A DNA stretch of 64,000 nucleotides from positions 6,487,645 through 6,551,644 of the forward strand of contig CM119263.1 of NCBI GenBank assembly GCA_051294375.1. The letters are read 5' to 3'. Within the stretch, counting starts at the first letter, position 1. Each line of letters begins with the position of its first letter. A model generated the notes under the pieces. The model made no database searches, was not told where the DNA came from, and saw only the letters and a list, made by a program, of their open reading frames with translations. The DNA is from Paraspadella gotoi (lineage: Eukaryota > Chaetognatha). The translations under genes were made by a program, and so were the position numbers. This document shows positions 14,501 through 25,009 of the stretch, one piece after another.

Positions 14501-17500
14501 CTTTCAGTCGGTGTTTATCATCCACCCGCTAATGGTGTTGTTGATGTCTTTGGCGGCGGCGTGTCGTCCGGGCGACGAAGAGGACGTCTTCGATTTTCAC
14601 GACGACGGATTCATCGAATGTGAGACAGAGACCGAATTCGCCGGCGACGACCCCGACGAGATTCACCGGTGAGTGAGTGTCACCACTACCACTCTAAAAA
14701 GAGAGAGGGGGAGGGGAAGGGGCTGGAGTGTAAAAAGAGACGTAGAAAAGACGGAGAGAATCCATGACGAAGGCAGAGATTCTGACACTGGAGAGAAGGA
14801 AGGCCGGAAAGAAAATCGATACAAAAATTTCTTCTCTTATTTGGGATAATTTTTCTTTCTCTCGGTCTACAAATGTTCCTAGGACTTTTTACTTCAGTCT
14901 ACTATTTTCTCTTTCATGTCACGGGAAGGGATTTCTCGTTTTAAGTTGAGAAGAACGAGAGAAGTTTTCTCGTAAGTTGATTTAAACAAGAGATAAGAGC
15001 CTATTATGGTAATTGGCTCAATGCGCTCATGTTTCGGACTAAAAAGGAGGAAAGTGTTGGAGCGGGAAACGAGAGAAGAATATTCATGAAGCTTTATCTT
15101 ATTGGAAAGCCTTTCTTGGCGTCTTATCTCGGGGGCCAAGCGAAATTTGCCAATAAAGGCGGGGCTCCTCTTGGGCTAAGCAAGTCGCGTATCGCTCCTC
15201 GGCACAGATTTTTAATTTATTTGAATTTTCCTAGGAAAAAATGAAGGTTTGGTACATTTTGAAAACGAAAGTTATAAATATTTTTATAAATGTGACATGG
15301 GCGACTGATAAAATGTGTCAAATGCATATTCGTTAGGTTTTTGGGCTTAATGGAAATGAATTATGAAAGACATACATTTTTTGCGAGTTATTAAATTGCA
15401 TATTGTCTCTTTATCAGTAAAACCATGTCGCAATCATAAGTTTTCATACAGTACTTGAATATTGTATAAGCCAAAATTGAAACTTATTATCGTCGCAAGC
15501 GACGATTTTGGGACGATAGTCAAAATAAACATCGTTGTCGGCGTTCCAAATAACTACGCTTTTTTATAAATGTGTGTAATTGAATGAAGTTGAAAATTTA
15601 GATATAGCTTATCATCAAGGTCTTTCAAAATCGATAATTATTTGCTAATGATTCTTATATTTGTTAGCTAAAACATTTTAAATAAAAATTAATACGCTTA
15701 CAATTCTTCATTTATATGTCCTCTTTTTCCTCTCTTTTGTCTCTCTGATTCGTCCAAAAACGAGTTGAGCTCTGCAGCGGCTGGAGCTGAGAGTTACGCG
15801 TCTCTTTCTCCCTCTCTTTTCTTCCTTTGTTTTACTTCTAATTTTTTTTTGTATATTAAGCCGAGTTTGCTAGGTATAAAACTTAGTTTCCCTGTAGAAA
15901 ATTTGATTTTTTTAGTATCAAGGTTTGCCAGATTTTTGATATGCGATTGCGACGGATCCTTATGATTTTAAGATTTTTTTTCTAGTATGTATTCGTGATT
16001 AAAAATGATTAATTAAATGGTGGAATAATTTGTGGCCCAGCGACGCAGCCATGGAAAAAGCGTGAGTTGCTGCGAGTTTGTTATCCGAATGAGAGATTCT
16101 CGGTCCTCGCACTGAGCAGGGCATGCGTCGGGGAAATGGTAATGGTTTCGCGGCTTCGAGCCCGAAGTCGGAAAAAAGAAAAATTGACAGCGACAGAAGA
16201 AAGCGCAGGGAAGGGAAAAAATGGGGGAGTAGCGGCGGGATATGGACGAAAAAATGGTGGGAGGAGAAAGAGAAAGAAAAGATAATTGAATTTTCCTAAA
16301 CCAAACAAATTTCCTCGTTGGTTCTCGGTCGGCTTCCCCGCGGGCACCAAATACCCATTTGCAAAACACGGACGTCTTCATTTTCTCCTTAAATCTGAAG
16401 AGGAAAAAAAATCATTAAATGCGAATTCCTCTTGACTGAGCGTTATTCCCATTTTTCTCTCTTTTTCTTGTGTTGGCTTCGCGAGAGGTTTAATGATTTA
16501 TTTTTGGTCCCCCAAGTCCTTCTTTTTTTTCCCCCTTTTTAAAGCGGCCCCTTTAAGTCTCGAACACAACTAAAAACTTCACAAACCGTTCATTTCTTAT
16601 CCTTTTTTCCGTTCGGCTTCGACCCATGAGTCGTGGAACGCTATTCTCATCTACCCTCTCGCTTCCTTCTTTTCCTTCATTTCAGAGAACAAAACAAAAC
16701 AATCTTAGTTTCCTTTTTCGCCCCTCCCGAGTTTTTCTTTTTTCCATTCATTCCTTTTCTTTCTTCCAAAGTCGGAAGAAAGAACAGGGAGAGGAGAGAC
16801 GTGCTATCGTTGGAATCGTGACAATCGTGACAATTCGTATTTGGAGAGCGTTCATCCAAGATTTCTTCTCTTCCATCCCCTTTTTTTTTTTTTTTGCAGA
16901 GAGAGAGGTTCTCGAAAAGATCCCAATTACCCCGGCGCCATCTTCTATTTGTACACGTCTGAAGAGGAAGTGGCGCGCGGGTTGGCCGCCCGTCAGAGGT
17001 CGCGCCACCTGCGCTTCGCGCGCCCGCCCGCCGAGCGTCACCTCATCCGCGCCCGGGAGACGACGATGAAAGAAAAGACGGTGGCGGCGCTGCTGCTTGA
17101 GTTCGTCGTCTACGTCATCGTCCTCGCCGTGTTGGCGCTGATGGCGTTTGGCGGCCACCAAGGGTGAGAGACTTTTATAATTAGTAAAAGTAATATATTT
17201 ATATATTATATATATAATACGTATATTTATTTCTAAACGTGTTGATTTGACGTTGAGACACTATACTACACTCGACAATTGTTAGTTTGTGTCAAAGTCA
17301 ATATAATTAAAACAATATTTCGTCACATTAAATTATCTATGATTTTTTTTAACACCTAATGTAGCCCTGGAATTAAAAGAGATTGGGGATGGATACTGGA
17401 TAGTGCCTCACAAAAAAAACTAATCAAGAATAAAAGCGGTGATTTTGTGTGGCGCGTTATCCAATTGCCGTCTGCGACGTAAACGTTAAGCGTGAATTGA

Positions 17501-18952
17501 TGGTCGAATTCGGAAAAACGAATTACGTTGCGCGCGATTTGCTCTTAGAGATTTCCTTTTCCCTTTACCCTACTTTTTTGTTGCCTTAATTCTGTTTTAT
17601 TTAACCTTTCTCTTTTATTCCCTCAAAAATTGTTCATTCTTAGTATTTTTTTTTATTTCTCAACACTGTCGTTTGTATAGTATTTTTACTGTATATCTTG
17701 ATTAATTTCTTGGTACATTCCATTTTTAAATAACAAGTATCATTCTCCTCCATTTCAATCTCGCTTAACCATCTGACATTTTCCTCTTCTCAGCAACTCC
17801 ATCTTTGGTCTCCAACGAGCATCGCGTTCGGCCTTCGTCGATTCTCCGTCGACGCCTTTCTCCGGCGTCTCTTCCGTTGCCAGTTGGTGGGATTGGGCGG
17901 AGGGAGACTTTCTCGACGCCATGTTCGGAGACTCTGGGGGAGGAGGTGGAGGAGTCGACGAAGACAGCAGACTTTGGGTTCTCGGGGGAAACGCCTTCGT
18001 CGTCGGCGACGTCGTCATGAAACAATCCCGGATTTCACTCGAATTCTGCCCAACGGGTGAGCCAAGTCGTGTTTTGTTGGAATTAAACTTGTATCCGCGA
18101 GCATCAAATATTGTTCGGTCTTGTTCAAAATATTCTCATCCTTTTCATCCCCAAAAATAGGTCACGTGATCATTCCCGGTTTGAGGGACGCAAAAACGAT
18201 CTGCAATCCCGCGTACTCGCCGGCCTCTTCTTCCTCTTCTTCATCTTCTTCTTCCGCGCGACTGGCTTCGCCGCGATTTAATCTCGAGGCCTTCCTCCCC
18301 TTCGGCCCTAACCTCACTTGGACCTTTTCGGACCGGCACCGCGACTGGAGCTCCTCAAGGGTCAGTGGATGATGGGTCTGGCTAACGTTTTTTTTTTTCG
18401 GGGGTTGGGAGGGGAAGGGGTGTTAGGAACGAAAGGATGAAACGGAGGGGGCCGGGAATCTCATTAAAAAGAGGGTGAGAGGAAAAGCAAAAAACGGTTC
18501 ACGTTTAAATCCGTCATTCAGGGAATTCACGGGCTTTACTCGGAAGGCGGCTACATCTTCCAGTTTCCTCGTTCCTCGACGGATGCCAGACGCGAGCTGA
18601 AGCATTTACGAGATTCCCGATGGATCGACAGACAGGTGATTCGGGTTTTCTCTTTCTCTCTCTCTCCCTTTTTCTCTCTCTCGCCAGTTTCCCCTACGCC
18701 CTCCACTATTTCCGTCGCCGCCACTCGCAAAGTTGGCAACGTTTGAAAAATTGAAATTCCCTCTTTTTTTTCGCGGATCGAGCGCGAAAAACGAGCCGCG
18801 CGTGCGGGTGAAAGCGAACACGGAATTAGAACCGAGAGCAAAGAGAGAGAGGGAGAGAGGGAAGCGAGAGAGAGGTGAATTATTTCACCCATTTCTTTCT
18901 ACTCCCACAAACTTTCCCCCTNNNNNNNNNNNNNNNNNNNNNNNNNCTCGAA

Positions 18953-19027
<75 letters not shown>

Positions 19028-19351
19028 TTCCTCTTCATTTCCCCTACCTCTTTCGTTCCTAATCTCATTCATTTTGCTCTTCCTTTCTTCTTCCTTTCTT
19101 CTTCCTTTCTCAATTCCCCTCAAGCGACTTTCGACTTTGGCCATGCTCGTCCTCTTTCCCACATTTTCTCCCACCGATCAGTTTCCTCCTTTCCTTGATA
19201 ACTATCACCCTCCCCACCCCCCCCCCTCCGCCTTTCCAGACTCGCGCCGTCTCCGTGTTCTTCACTCTCTTCTCGCCGGCGTCGAACCTTTTCACGTCGG
19301 TGTCTCTCTTGACGGAGACTCCGCCGTCGGGGGGCGTCTTCGTTCGTCCGA

Positions 19352-19397
<46 letters not shown>

Positions 19398-19533
19398 AAG
19401 AATATAGAAATGAATTCTCTGCCTTCGACGCCAAGGACGTCGTCCAGTCTGTGCCTCTTCCCCCCCCCTTCGGAGCCGCCAAAGGCCTTGATCGAAAATC
19501 GTTAAAAAAATGAGAATTTTATGCGACGTGATG

Positions 19534-19601
<68 letters not shown>

Positions 19602-19903
19602 AATCCTTTTGGAATATCAAGTCCAGTTCCCCGGCTTGGCGACCTCGCAACGGTCGGAGAATGTTAATAATCGTCGAATCGTGAAAGGCATTGCAGAGGC
19701 GGTGTAGCGCGAAGAGAGAAGGAAGAGAGGGTAAAGTCTGCTAAGAACTTCTTAGTGCTTTCCCCTTCCTTCTCCCCCTCCGCCTTTCCAGACTCGCGCC
19801 GTCTCCGTGTTCTTCACTCTCTTCTCGCCGGCGTCGAACCTTTTCACGTCGGTGTCTCTCTTGACGGAGACTCCGCCGTCGGGGGGCGTCTTCGTTCGTC
19901 CGA

Positions 19904-19954
<51 letters not shown>

Positions 19955-20134
19955 AATAGAAATGAATTCTCTGCCTTCGACGCCAAGGACGTCGTCCAGT
20001 CTGTGCCTCTTCCCCCCCCCCTTCGGAGCCGCCAAAGGCCTTGATCGAAAATCGTTAAAAAAATGAGAATTTTATGCGACGTGATGGAGAGAGAGAGAGA
20101 GAGGAGAGAAGAGAGAGAGAGAGAGAAGAGAGAG

Positions 20135-20169
<35 letters not shown>

Positions 20170-22126
20170 CTTTTGGAATATCAAGTCCAGTTCCCCGGCT
20201 TGGCGACCTCGCAACGGTCGGAGAATGTTAATAATCGTCGAATCGTGAAAGGCATTGCAGAGGCGGTGTAGCGCGAAGAGAGAAGGAAGAGAGGGTAAAG
20301 TCTGCTAAGAACTTCTTAGTGCTTTCCCCTTCCTTCTGAAAAGTTTGTCCTTTTCACTCACAATTACTTTCCTCGACGAAGTACGTTGACTTTATCTTCA
20401 ACTCTTTTCCCGTAGTGTCTCCTCGACGACCCTCTTCCGTTACGTGACGCCCTGGGACTCAGTTCGTCTCGTTCTCGAAATCTTTTTTCTCTTTCTCTTC
20501 CTCTCGCTCGCCGTTTCTGAAATCCACGCTGCAACTGGGCTGGGGCCCCAGGTAATCGATCGACGTGGGAAGGGTTGGGGTACTGGGATCAATACTATAA
20601 AAGAGAAAGTCACACTGGGATGTAGTTTGATGTTGTCCACCCTCATCGAGCATGGGTGAAGTCGGCGCCTTTCGACCCAGTGTAAAAAAAAATCCCTTAT
20701 TGGCAATAATCATGGGGCGAAAAAATATAAAAAGCCATGGAGTTAATGCAGCGCGCGGGTAGACGGCGACGACGGTTCATTCTCACGCACTCACGCTTGA
20801 ATAATCTAACGTGGCGGGATTAGCCCGCTTGAAGTTTCTCTCTACGCTCCCCTTTTTCTTCCCCATCCTATATCCTCCCATCTCCTCTCCATTTCAATTA
20901 CTCCTCATCTCCACGCAGAGACAATACTTTTGTTTGCCTTTTATTTCGGCGATAAACAACCCATTCGGAACCATTTTTCAAGACTCGAGTAATTAAAGAA
21001 TTTCGGCACTCTGCCATCTCGCGTCTCTCCCTCTCTCTCTTTTTCTTTTCCATTCTCTCGAGTTTTTTCTGTTAAAAAAAAGGAAAAAAAAAACTTTCGG
21101 AGAGAAAGCAAAAAGCATCAACAAACGCCTGAAACACTGGCGGGCCGGCGGCGCTTTCTTTTTTTTTTTTTCTGCCGCCTGTGCGCCAGTTTACGCGCGC
21201 CCTTGTCGTCTGGAGAAATTGATCGTATTCTCTCTCGCATCTGTCAGCCTCGTTTGTCACGCTGGAAGGCATAAGTAGAGTCTGCAAATTAATCCTTTTG
21301 TTAGAAAATTGAAAAGGCTTTATTCATATCGGCGGCGCTAATACCCGACCCTCGTTTCTTTCTCTCCTTATGTCTCTACGTCTGTCCGGGTCTCAATTCA
21401 TTTCTAAACGGATTTTTTAATCCGCTCCTCGGTGCACCCCCCTTTCCCATTTCCAGGCCTACTTCCGGTCCGCATGCCACGCTGCGCGCTTGGCGTTTGT
21501 GCTGCTCTGCGGCGCGTATCAGGTCTGCCTCGTTTATCGATTTTTCGAAGCGGAATTCATCATCGAAGAGTTGAGGGCGACGCATTACGACGCCTACGTG
21601 GATGTCAGCTACGTCGCCTTTTGGGACGAGGTAATAAAAAATGGCGTCTCTCTCGAGCGCTCGTCTTTTTTCTCTCTTCTCCTCGACGCTCATCCTCTGC
21701 CCTTTTTTTTACATTCGGGATGTCTGTCGCTTTGTCATTCTGAGTTTTTCTGTTTTTTCTTCAATCCTTTCGACCGATTACTTATTTAACTCTAAACTTT
21801 TTTAACGTCTTTTTCGTGCGCGCAATTATTAATTTTTTTTTTTTTTTTTTGGTGTGGATATCTTTTACCCTTTCTTCATCCGACAAACCATTATTGTCTT
21901 TCGGTTTTTCATATCCGCAGAATTTTAAATTTTATTATCTTTATTCTCCAAGTCTTTCCATTCCAATTCTTAACCTTATCTTCCAATCGACGCGTTCCCT
22001 TTTTCAATTCCCCATCCGATGTCTTCTTGTGAGTAATTATTCTGCTCGCCTTCACTTCTCGAGGCAATCATCCCTTTTTTCCATCGCCTCTTTCTTTCTT
22101 TCTCTCTCTCTCTCTCTCTCTCTCTT

Positions 22127-22185
<59 letters not shown>

Positions 22186-25009
22186 GCCTTTTCTTTTCCA
22201 TCTCTCTTTTCTTCCACCACTCCAACTCTCTCTTCCGATACCATGACTTTAAATAATATTTGATTAAAACCTGTACATATGCAAAAAAAAAACCAACTTT
22301 TTAAAGTACAGTATTGTAAAGTAATTTGATGTTTTATTTCCCCCTTCTCTCTCCCTTCCCCCTACCCTCTACTCGACTCCCCCTCTTGGCAGGTGCTCTC
22401 CTCACTGCTGGGGATGCTCCTCTTCCTCTTCCTCCTACAATCACTTCGCCTGCTGCGCTTCTTGCGCGGCTTAACCCGCGTGACTCGAGCCCTCTCTCGG
22501 TCAACGCGGGACGTGGCGTCGATGGCTTTGGCGTTTGTTGGCGTCATCGTCGTCTTCGCAGCACTGGGTCTTCTACTCTTCTCGTCCGACGCCAACTTCG
22601 CTACATTCAGCGCCGCCTGCGGGTCCTTGGCGAGCGCCCTGGCGGGATTATACAGTCTAAAAGATATCGGGTATTTGGGATGTTTATCTTTGTTTTTCCT
22701 CGACGAATTCCCCTAACGTCTTCGTTTTCTCGCAGAACCCTTAAAGCTGATGTTTTCTACTTCGCCTTCCTCGTCGTTTCCTTCGGCGTCGTTTTTGCTT
22801 TTGGAGCCGCAATCTTGTCCAAGCATTTGCGCCGCGAGGCGCGTCGGCACCGACGCCGGATGGAGCGCCGATTAAAGAACGGCGTCGGCACCACTGCGGC
22901 GCCAGACAACGCGTGGGGAAAGGCTCTCGGCGCCCGGGACATCGCCAACATCGCTTGGTCAAAGTTCTTGGTTTGGGCGGGATTTCGTCCGGCGCCGGAA
23001 TGGGATAAACCGATGGAAGGGCTGTCAGCGGTGAGTGCTCGGAAAAATAATTCAGATTATAACCGACTTATTCGTTATCAAATAAAAATATTTTCCGTCT
23101 CTTTTGACCCACTGTTTTCCACAGGAATTCATTCTCGCGGAATTCGAATTCCAAATCGACGAGTTGCTGCAAAAACTCGATTCCATCTCGGGCGCGGTTC
23201 CACCGTGTTCGGCGCCCCCTTTACCCTCGGCATCGATTGTCAAGCCTAATACGGAACCGCCGTTGGCGCCGACCCACGGCGTCCACCCGAATCTCGAACA
23301 CCGCCTCAATCGCATCGAGGACGATTTCTCGAAGAACGACGCCGACTGGGCGAAGCTGATAGATTTGGGAACCTTCGGGGTGGAGGACCCTGAAGAGAGA
23401 CAGGAGAAGGTAGGATTCGGCAGCTGGGATGGGTGGGAGTTTCCAGAGGTTGTTGCGAATGTATTTCGACGTTTAAATCTATTCGTCATTGTGCCAGGAA
23501 CTGCGCGCCGCTCTGGAAATGGAAATCTTTCGCCAGCTGCAGTTGGCGCCGCCCGAAGACGATTCAACGTTGATCGTGGCGGCGCTTGAAAAAGGCGTTG
23601 ATTCGTCGACAACGGCGCCGCGAAACGAAGCCGACGGTGATCAGTTGCTGCAGCTGTTGGGCCTCGATCCGGAGGGCGCCAACTCTGCCGCCGCAACTGA
23701 AATCCTTCTCGCCAACTTCTCCAACTCGATGCAGCGCGAGCAAGACCTTTTGGCGGATCCATTTCGGGCCGAAGGAAACGGGGTAAGTTTATAAAAGTGG
23801 CTCCAATGTGTCCTACTTTGTTTAAAATATTCAGAATAAAATTTTTCATTTAATTATTTTTAACATATTTTTTCATCAAACGCTTACGCTCAACTCATTC
23901 TACACCGAGGTTCTCGTTATTTTCCAGATATTCCACGTAATGAACGACATCCCTTACCATCCTCCGAACGCTGTCGACGACGGCGACGACGTCGAAGTGG
24001 ACATTCCTTACCACGGACCCTCGAGCGGCGATCAGGATTCGTTGCAGTCGGACGAAATCTCCATTCCCGACTGGACCACGCCTCCTCCTCCCCCGCGGAG
24101 CAACCGGGCGAGAAAGAGAACCAAGGAATCCAAGATTCTCGTGAGTGACTCTAAACAACATCTTATAATATTAGTCAATAATGTTTTTGGAATAACCTTG
24201 CGTTTGTTTTCAGGACGATCTTTCTTACTCCTACCACTCCGCGGGTGGAGACGCCCCTTACCTTTCCGGCGGGGATGACATTCCTTATTATCCTCCATTG
24301 GAATCCGGCGTCGACGATTCGGTCGAAGTCACCGTTGAGATTCCGGGTCATCTACTCGACGATGAGGAAGAAGAGGAAGAAGAAGAGGGGGCGGAGTCGA
24401 AGGACTTTGCCAAGGTGAGTTCGTGACTTTCGCATCGACGTTTCGATTTCAACCAATCATCCTCTTTTCCCTTTCAAAACTCCCAGGTGAACATGGCGTA
24501 TTTCGGCGATCACGGTTCGCCTCCTCCGCTGCCCAAGTCCTCCCGCTCGTTCGCGGCCGACTCCGCCGTCAGCGCGGCGGCGAGACTGCCATCCGGCGCA
24601 GCGGAGAGGCCGAAGGCGGCGCCGAAGTCAAAATCACAAGAACGAGATTCGTTTTTGGACGAAACTGCCTCCGCTCGCAGCCGGTAAAGAAATTGGAGGA
24701 TATCCATTGTTAATATATGTAGTAGTTTCGTTGTTTCATCCGTTGTTTTGTTTCCTCGTTTGTTTCGTTGTTTGTCTTTCTTCATCAGCGTCTCTCCTTT
24801 ATCTCAGCGGAACGAAGCGCGGAGAGACCCGCCCCCTTGGTAGACGCCTCCACAAGACGCGTTCGCGCGGCAAGGGCAAGTTTTTGTCTGCGCGGTCGGA
24901 GGACGAGGAATTGGAGGCACCGACGTCGAGGCCACGCCCACATGCCGGAAACCACAACCTCGCCTTCAACCCGACCAGCGATGCCGAAGACGGAGAAACC
25001 AAATGTTGA
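1345..25009 (+). CDS. PKD1-like: Polycystin-1 family protein (C-terminal ~1830 residues; 5' end outside window)
   Basis: Exons that join in phase: 1345-1420, 1594-1691, 4843-5038, 6981-7200, 7517-7770, 9882-10138, 10372-10520, 10753-10881, 11345-11418, 12134-12275, 12544-13059, 14508-14668, 16900-17163, 17794-18056, 18161-18360, 18522-18635, 19240-19352 (or its copy 19792-19904), 20416-20551, 21457-21630, 22393-22670, 22736-23030, 23125-23409, 23498-23782, 23928-24140, 24214-24414, 24487-24683, 24808-25009. Order of parts: GAIN/GPS, TM1, PLAT, TM2-6, the extracellular polycystin domain, TM7-11 and a cytoplasmic tail. Diagnostic sequence includes the PLAT core VWHDNSGASPSWFLSRI, FAVEEDDGKVERE before TM2, and LRLLRFLRGL in the channel-like region. 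Family members act at cilia or the plasma membrane as receptor/channel subunits, usually with a PKD2 partner. The PKD/REJ ectodomain would lie left of the window. PKD1 versus PKD1L/PKDREJ cannot be decided from this part. Confidence 0.9.
5056..5120. repeat. (CT)n microsatellite
   Basis: Pure pyrimidine CT run 20 bp after the donor of the polycystin GPS exon (5038). Similar tracts occur at 3638-3689 in the preceding intron. Confidence 0.95.
5799..5911. repeat. Dispersed hairpin repeat, copy 1 (intronic)
   Basis: Shares two blocks with 13331-13480: a block around 'cactcttacaagat', and a block from 'gaagtggtataatatttcaa' to 'accactccctt'. The second block begins with AGTGGT and ends with ACCACT, so it can fold as a hairpin. 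It lies in the intron between polycystin exons 3 and 4. Probably a short non-autonomous transposable element; family unknown. Confidence 0.5.
7517..10138 (+). other. PLAT domain and post-PLAT linker of the polycystin (two exons)
   Basis: Exon 7517-7770 starts with DNDPSHLQAYQITVETG and contains the GAGTT loop typical of polycystin PLAT domains. Exon 9882-10138 gives the second half (VWHDNSGASPSW, LSRIVVEDL). A threonine-rich run of about 15 residues, built on ACG/ACC/ACA codons, follows. Then comes the conserved polycystin segment FAVEEDDGKVERE before TM2. PLAT domains bind lipid and protein partners at the cytoplasmic face. Confidence 0.85.
8322..8363. repeat. (GA)n microsatellite
   Basis: Perfect GA run in the long intron that splits the PLAT domain. 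Confidence 0.95.
13331..13480. repeat. Dispersed hairpin repeat, copy 2 (intronic)
   Basis: Second copy of the element at 5799-5911, in the same orientation. It has the same AGTGGT...ACCACT inverted ends and about 40 bp of extra sequence between the two shared blocks. It lies in the intron after the exon ending at 13059. The two copies differ at scattered positions, as expected of an old interspersed repeat. Confidence 0.5.
18922..18946. other. Assembly gap (25 N)
   Basis: A run of 25 unknown bases directly before a (CT)n tract at 18956-19024. It lies in the polycystin intron between exons 18522-18635 and 19240-19352. The microsatellite probably stopped the assembly. Confidence 0.95.
18956..19024. 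repeat. (CT)n microsatellite next to a gap
   Basis: Perfect CT run directly after the 25-N gap in a polycystin intron; the true length is unknown because the gap abuts it. Confidence 0.95.
19227..20337 (+). repeat. 552-bp tandem duplication containing one polycystin exon
   Basis: The segment starting near 19227 is repeated with an offset of 552 bp. It includes the splice acceptor, the 113-nt exon, a (GA)n tract and downstream intron. The exon copies 19240-19352 and 19792-19904 are identical. The units differ mainly in microsatellite length and a few small changes. Each exon is 113 nt (37 codons plus 2), so using both would break the frame; only one can be in a functional mRNA. A nearby N gap makes an assembly artefact plausible, but a recent real duplication is not excluded. 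Confidence 0.85.
21457..23030 (+). other. Channel-like TM8-TM11 of the polycystin (three exons)
   Basis: Exon 21457-21630 encodes TM8 and ends in the VSYVAFWDE segment, equivalent to the FxxxAxWxxx motif of polycystins. Exon 22393-22670 carries TM9 with LRLLRF, the basic linker with SRSTRD, TM10 and a LFSSDANFATF stretch. Exon 22736-23030 carries TM11 followed by a cluster of arginines (RREARRHRRRMERR), where the cytoplasmic tail starts. Confidence 0.85.
22100..22180. repeat. (CT)n microsatellite
   Basis: CT run with a short TTCTCTTC interruption, in the polycystin intron before the channel exon at 22393. Confidence 0.95.
23125..25009 (+). other. Cytoplasmic tail of the polycystin: coiled-coil-like start and IPYxPP repeats
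   Basis: Six exons encode about 460 residues. The first begins with a heptad-like helix (EFILAEFEFQIDELLQKLDS) and has a second helical piece (HRLNRIEDDF). The exons at 23928-24140 and 24214-24414 carry the repeats DIPYHPP, DIPYHGP and DIPYYPP, each near a VDD/VEV acidic segment. A run of eight glutamates and a PPPPP stretch follow. For the last exon I chose the acceptor at 24807, giving a tail rich in Lys/Arg that ends GETKC; using the acceptor at 24788 would give an earlier stop. Confidence 0.65.

Noticed and set aside
24788-24842. Alternative acceptor for the last polycystin exon
   Set aside because: It would end after about 18 codons (PPPW stop); the acceptor at 24807 gives a longer basic tail with a better pyrimidine tract. 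Not fully excluded.
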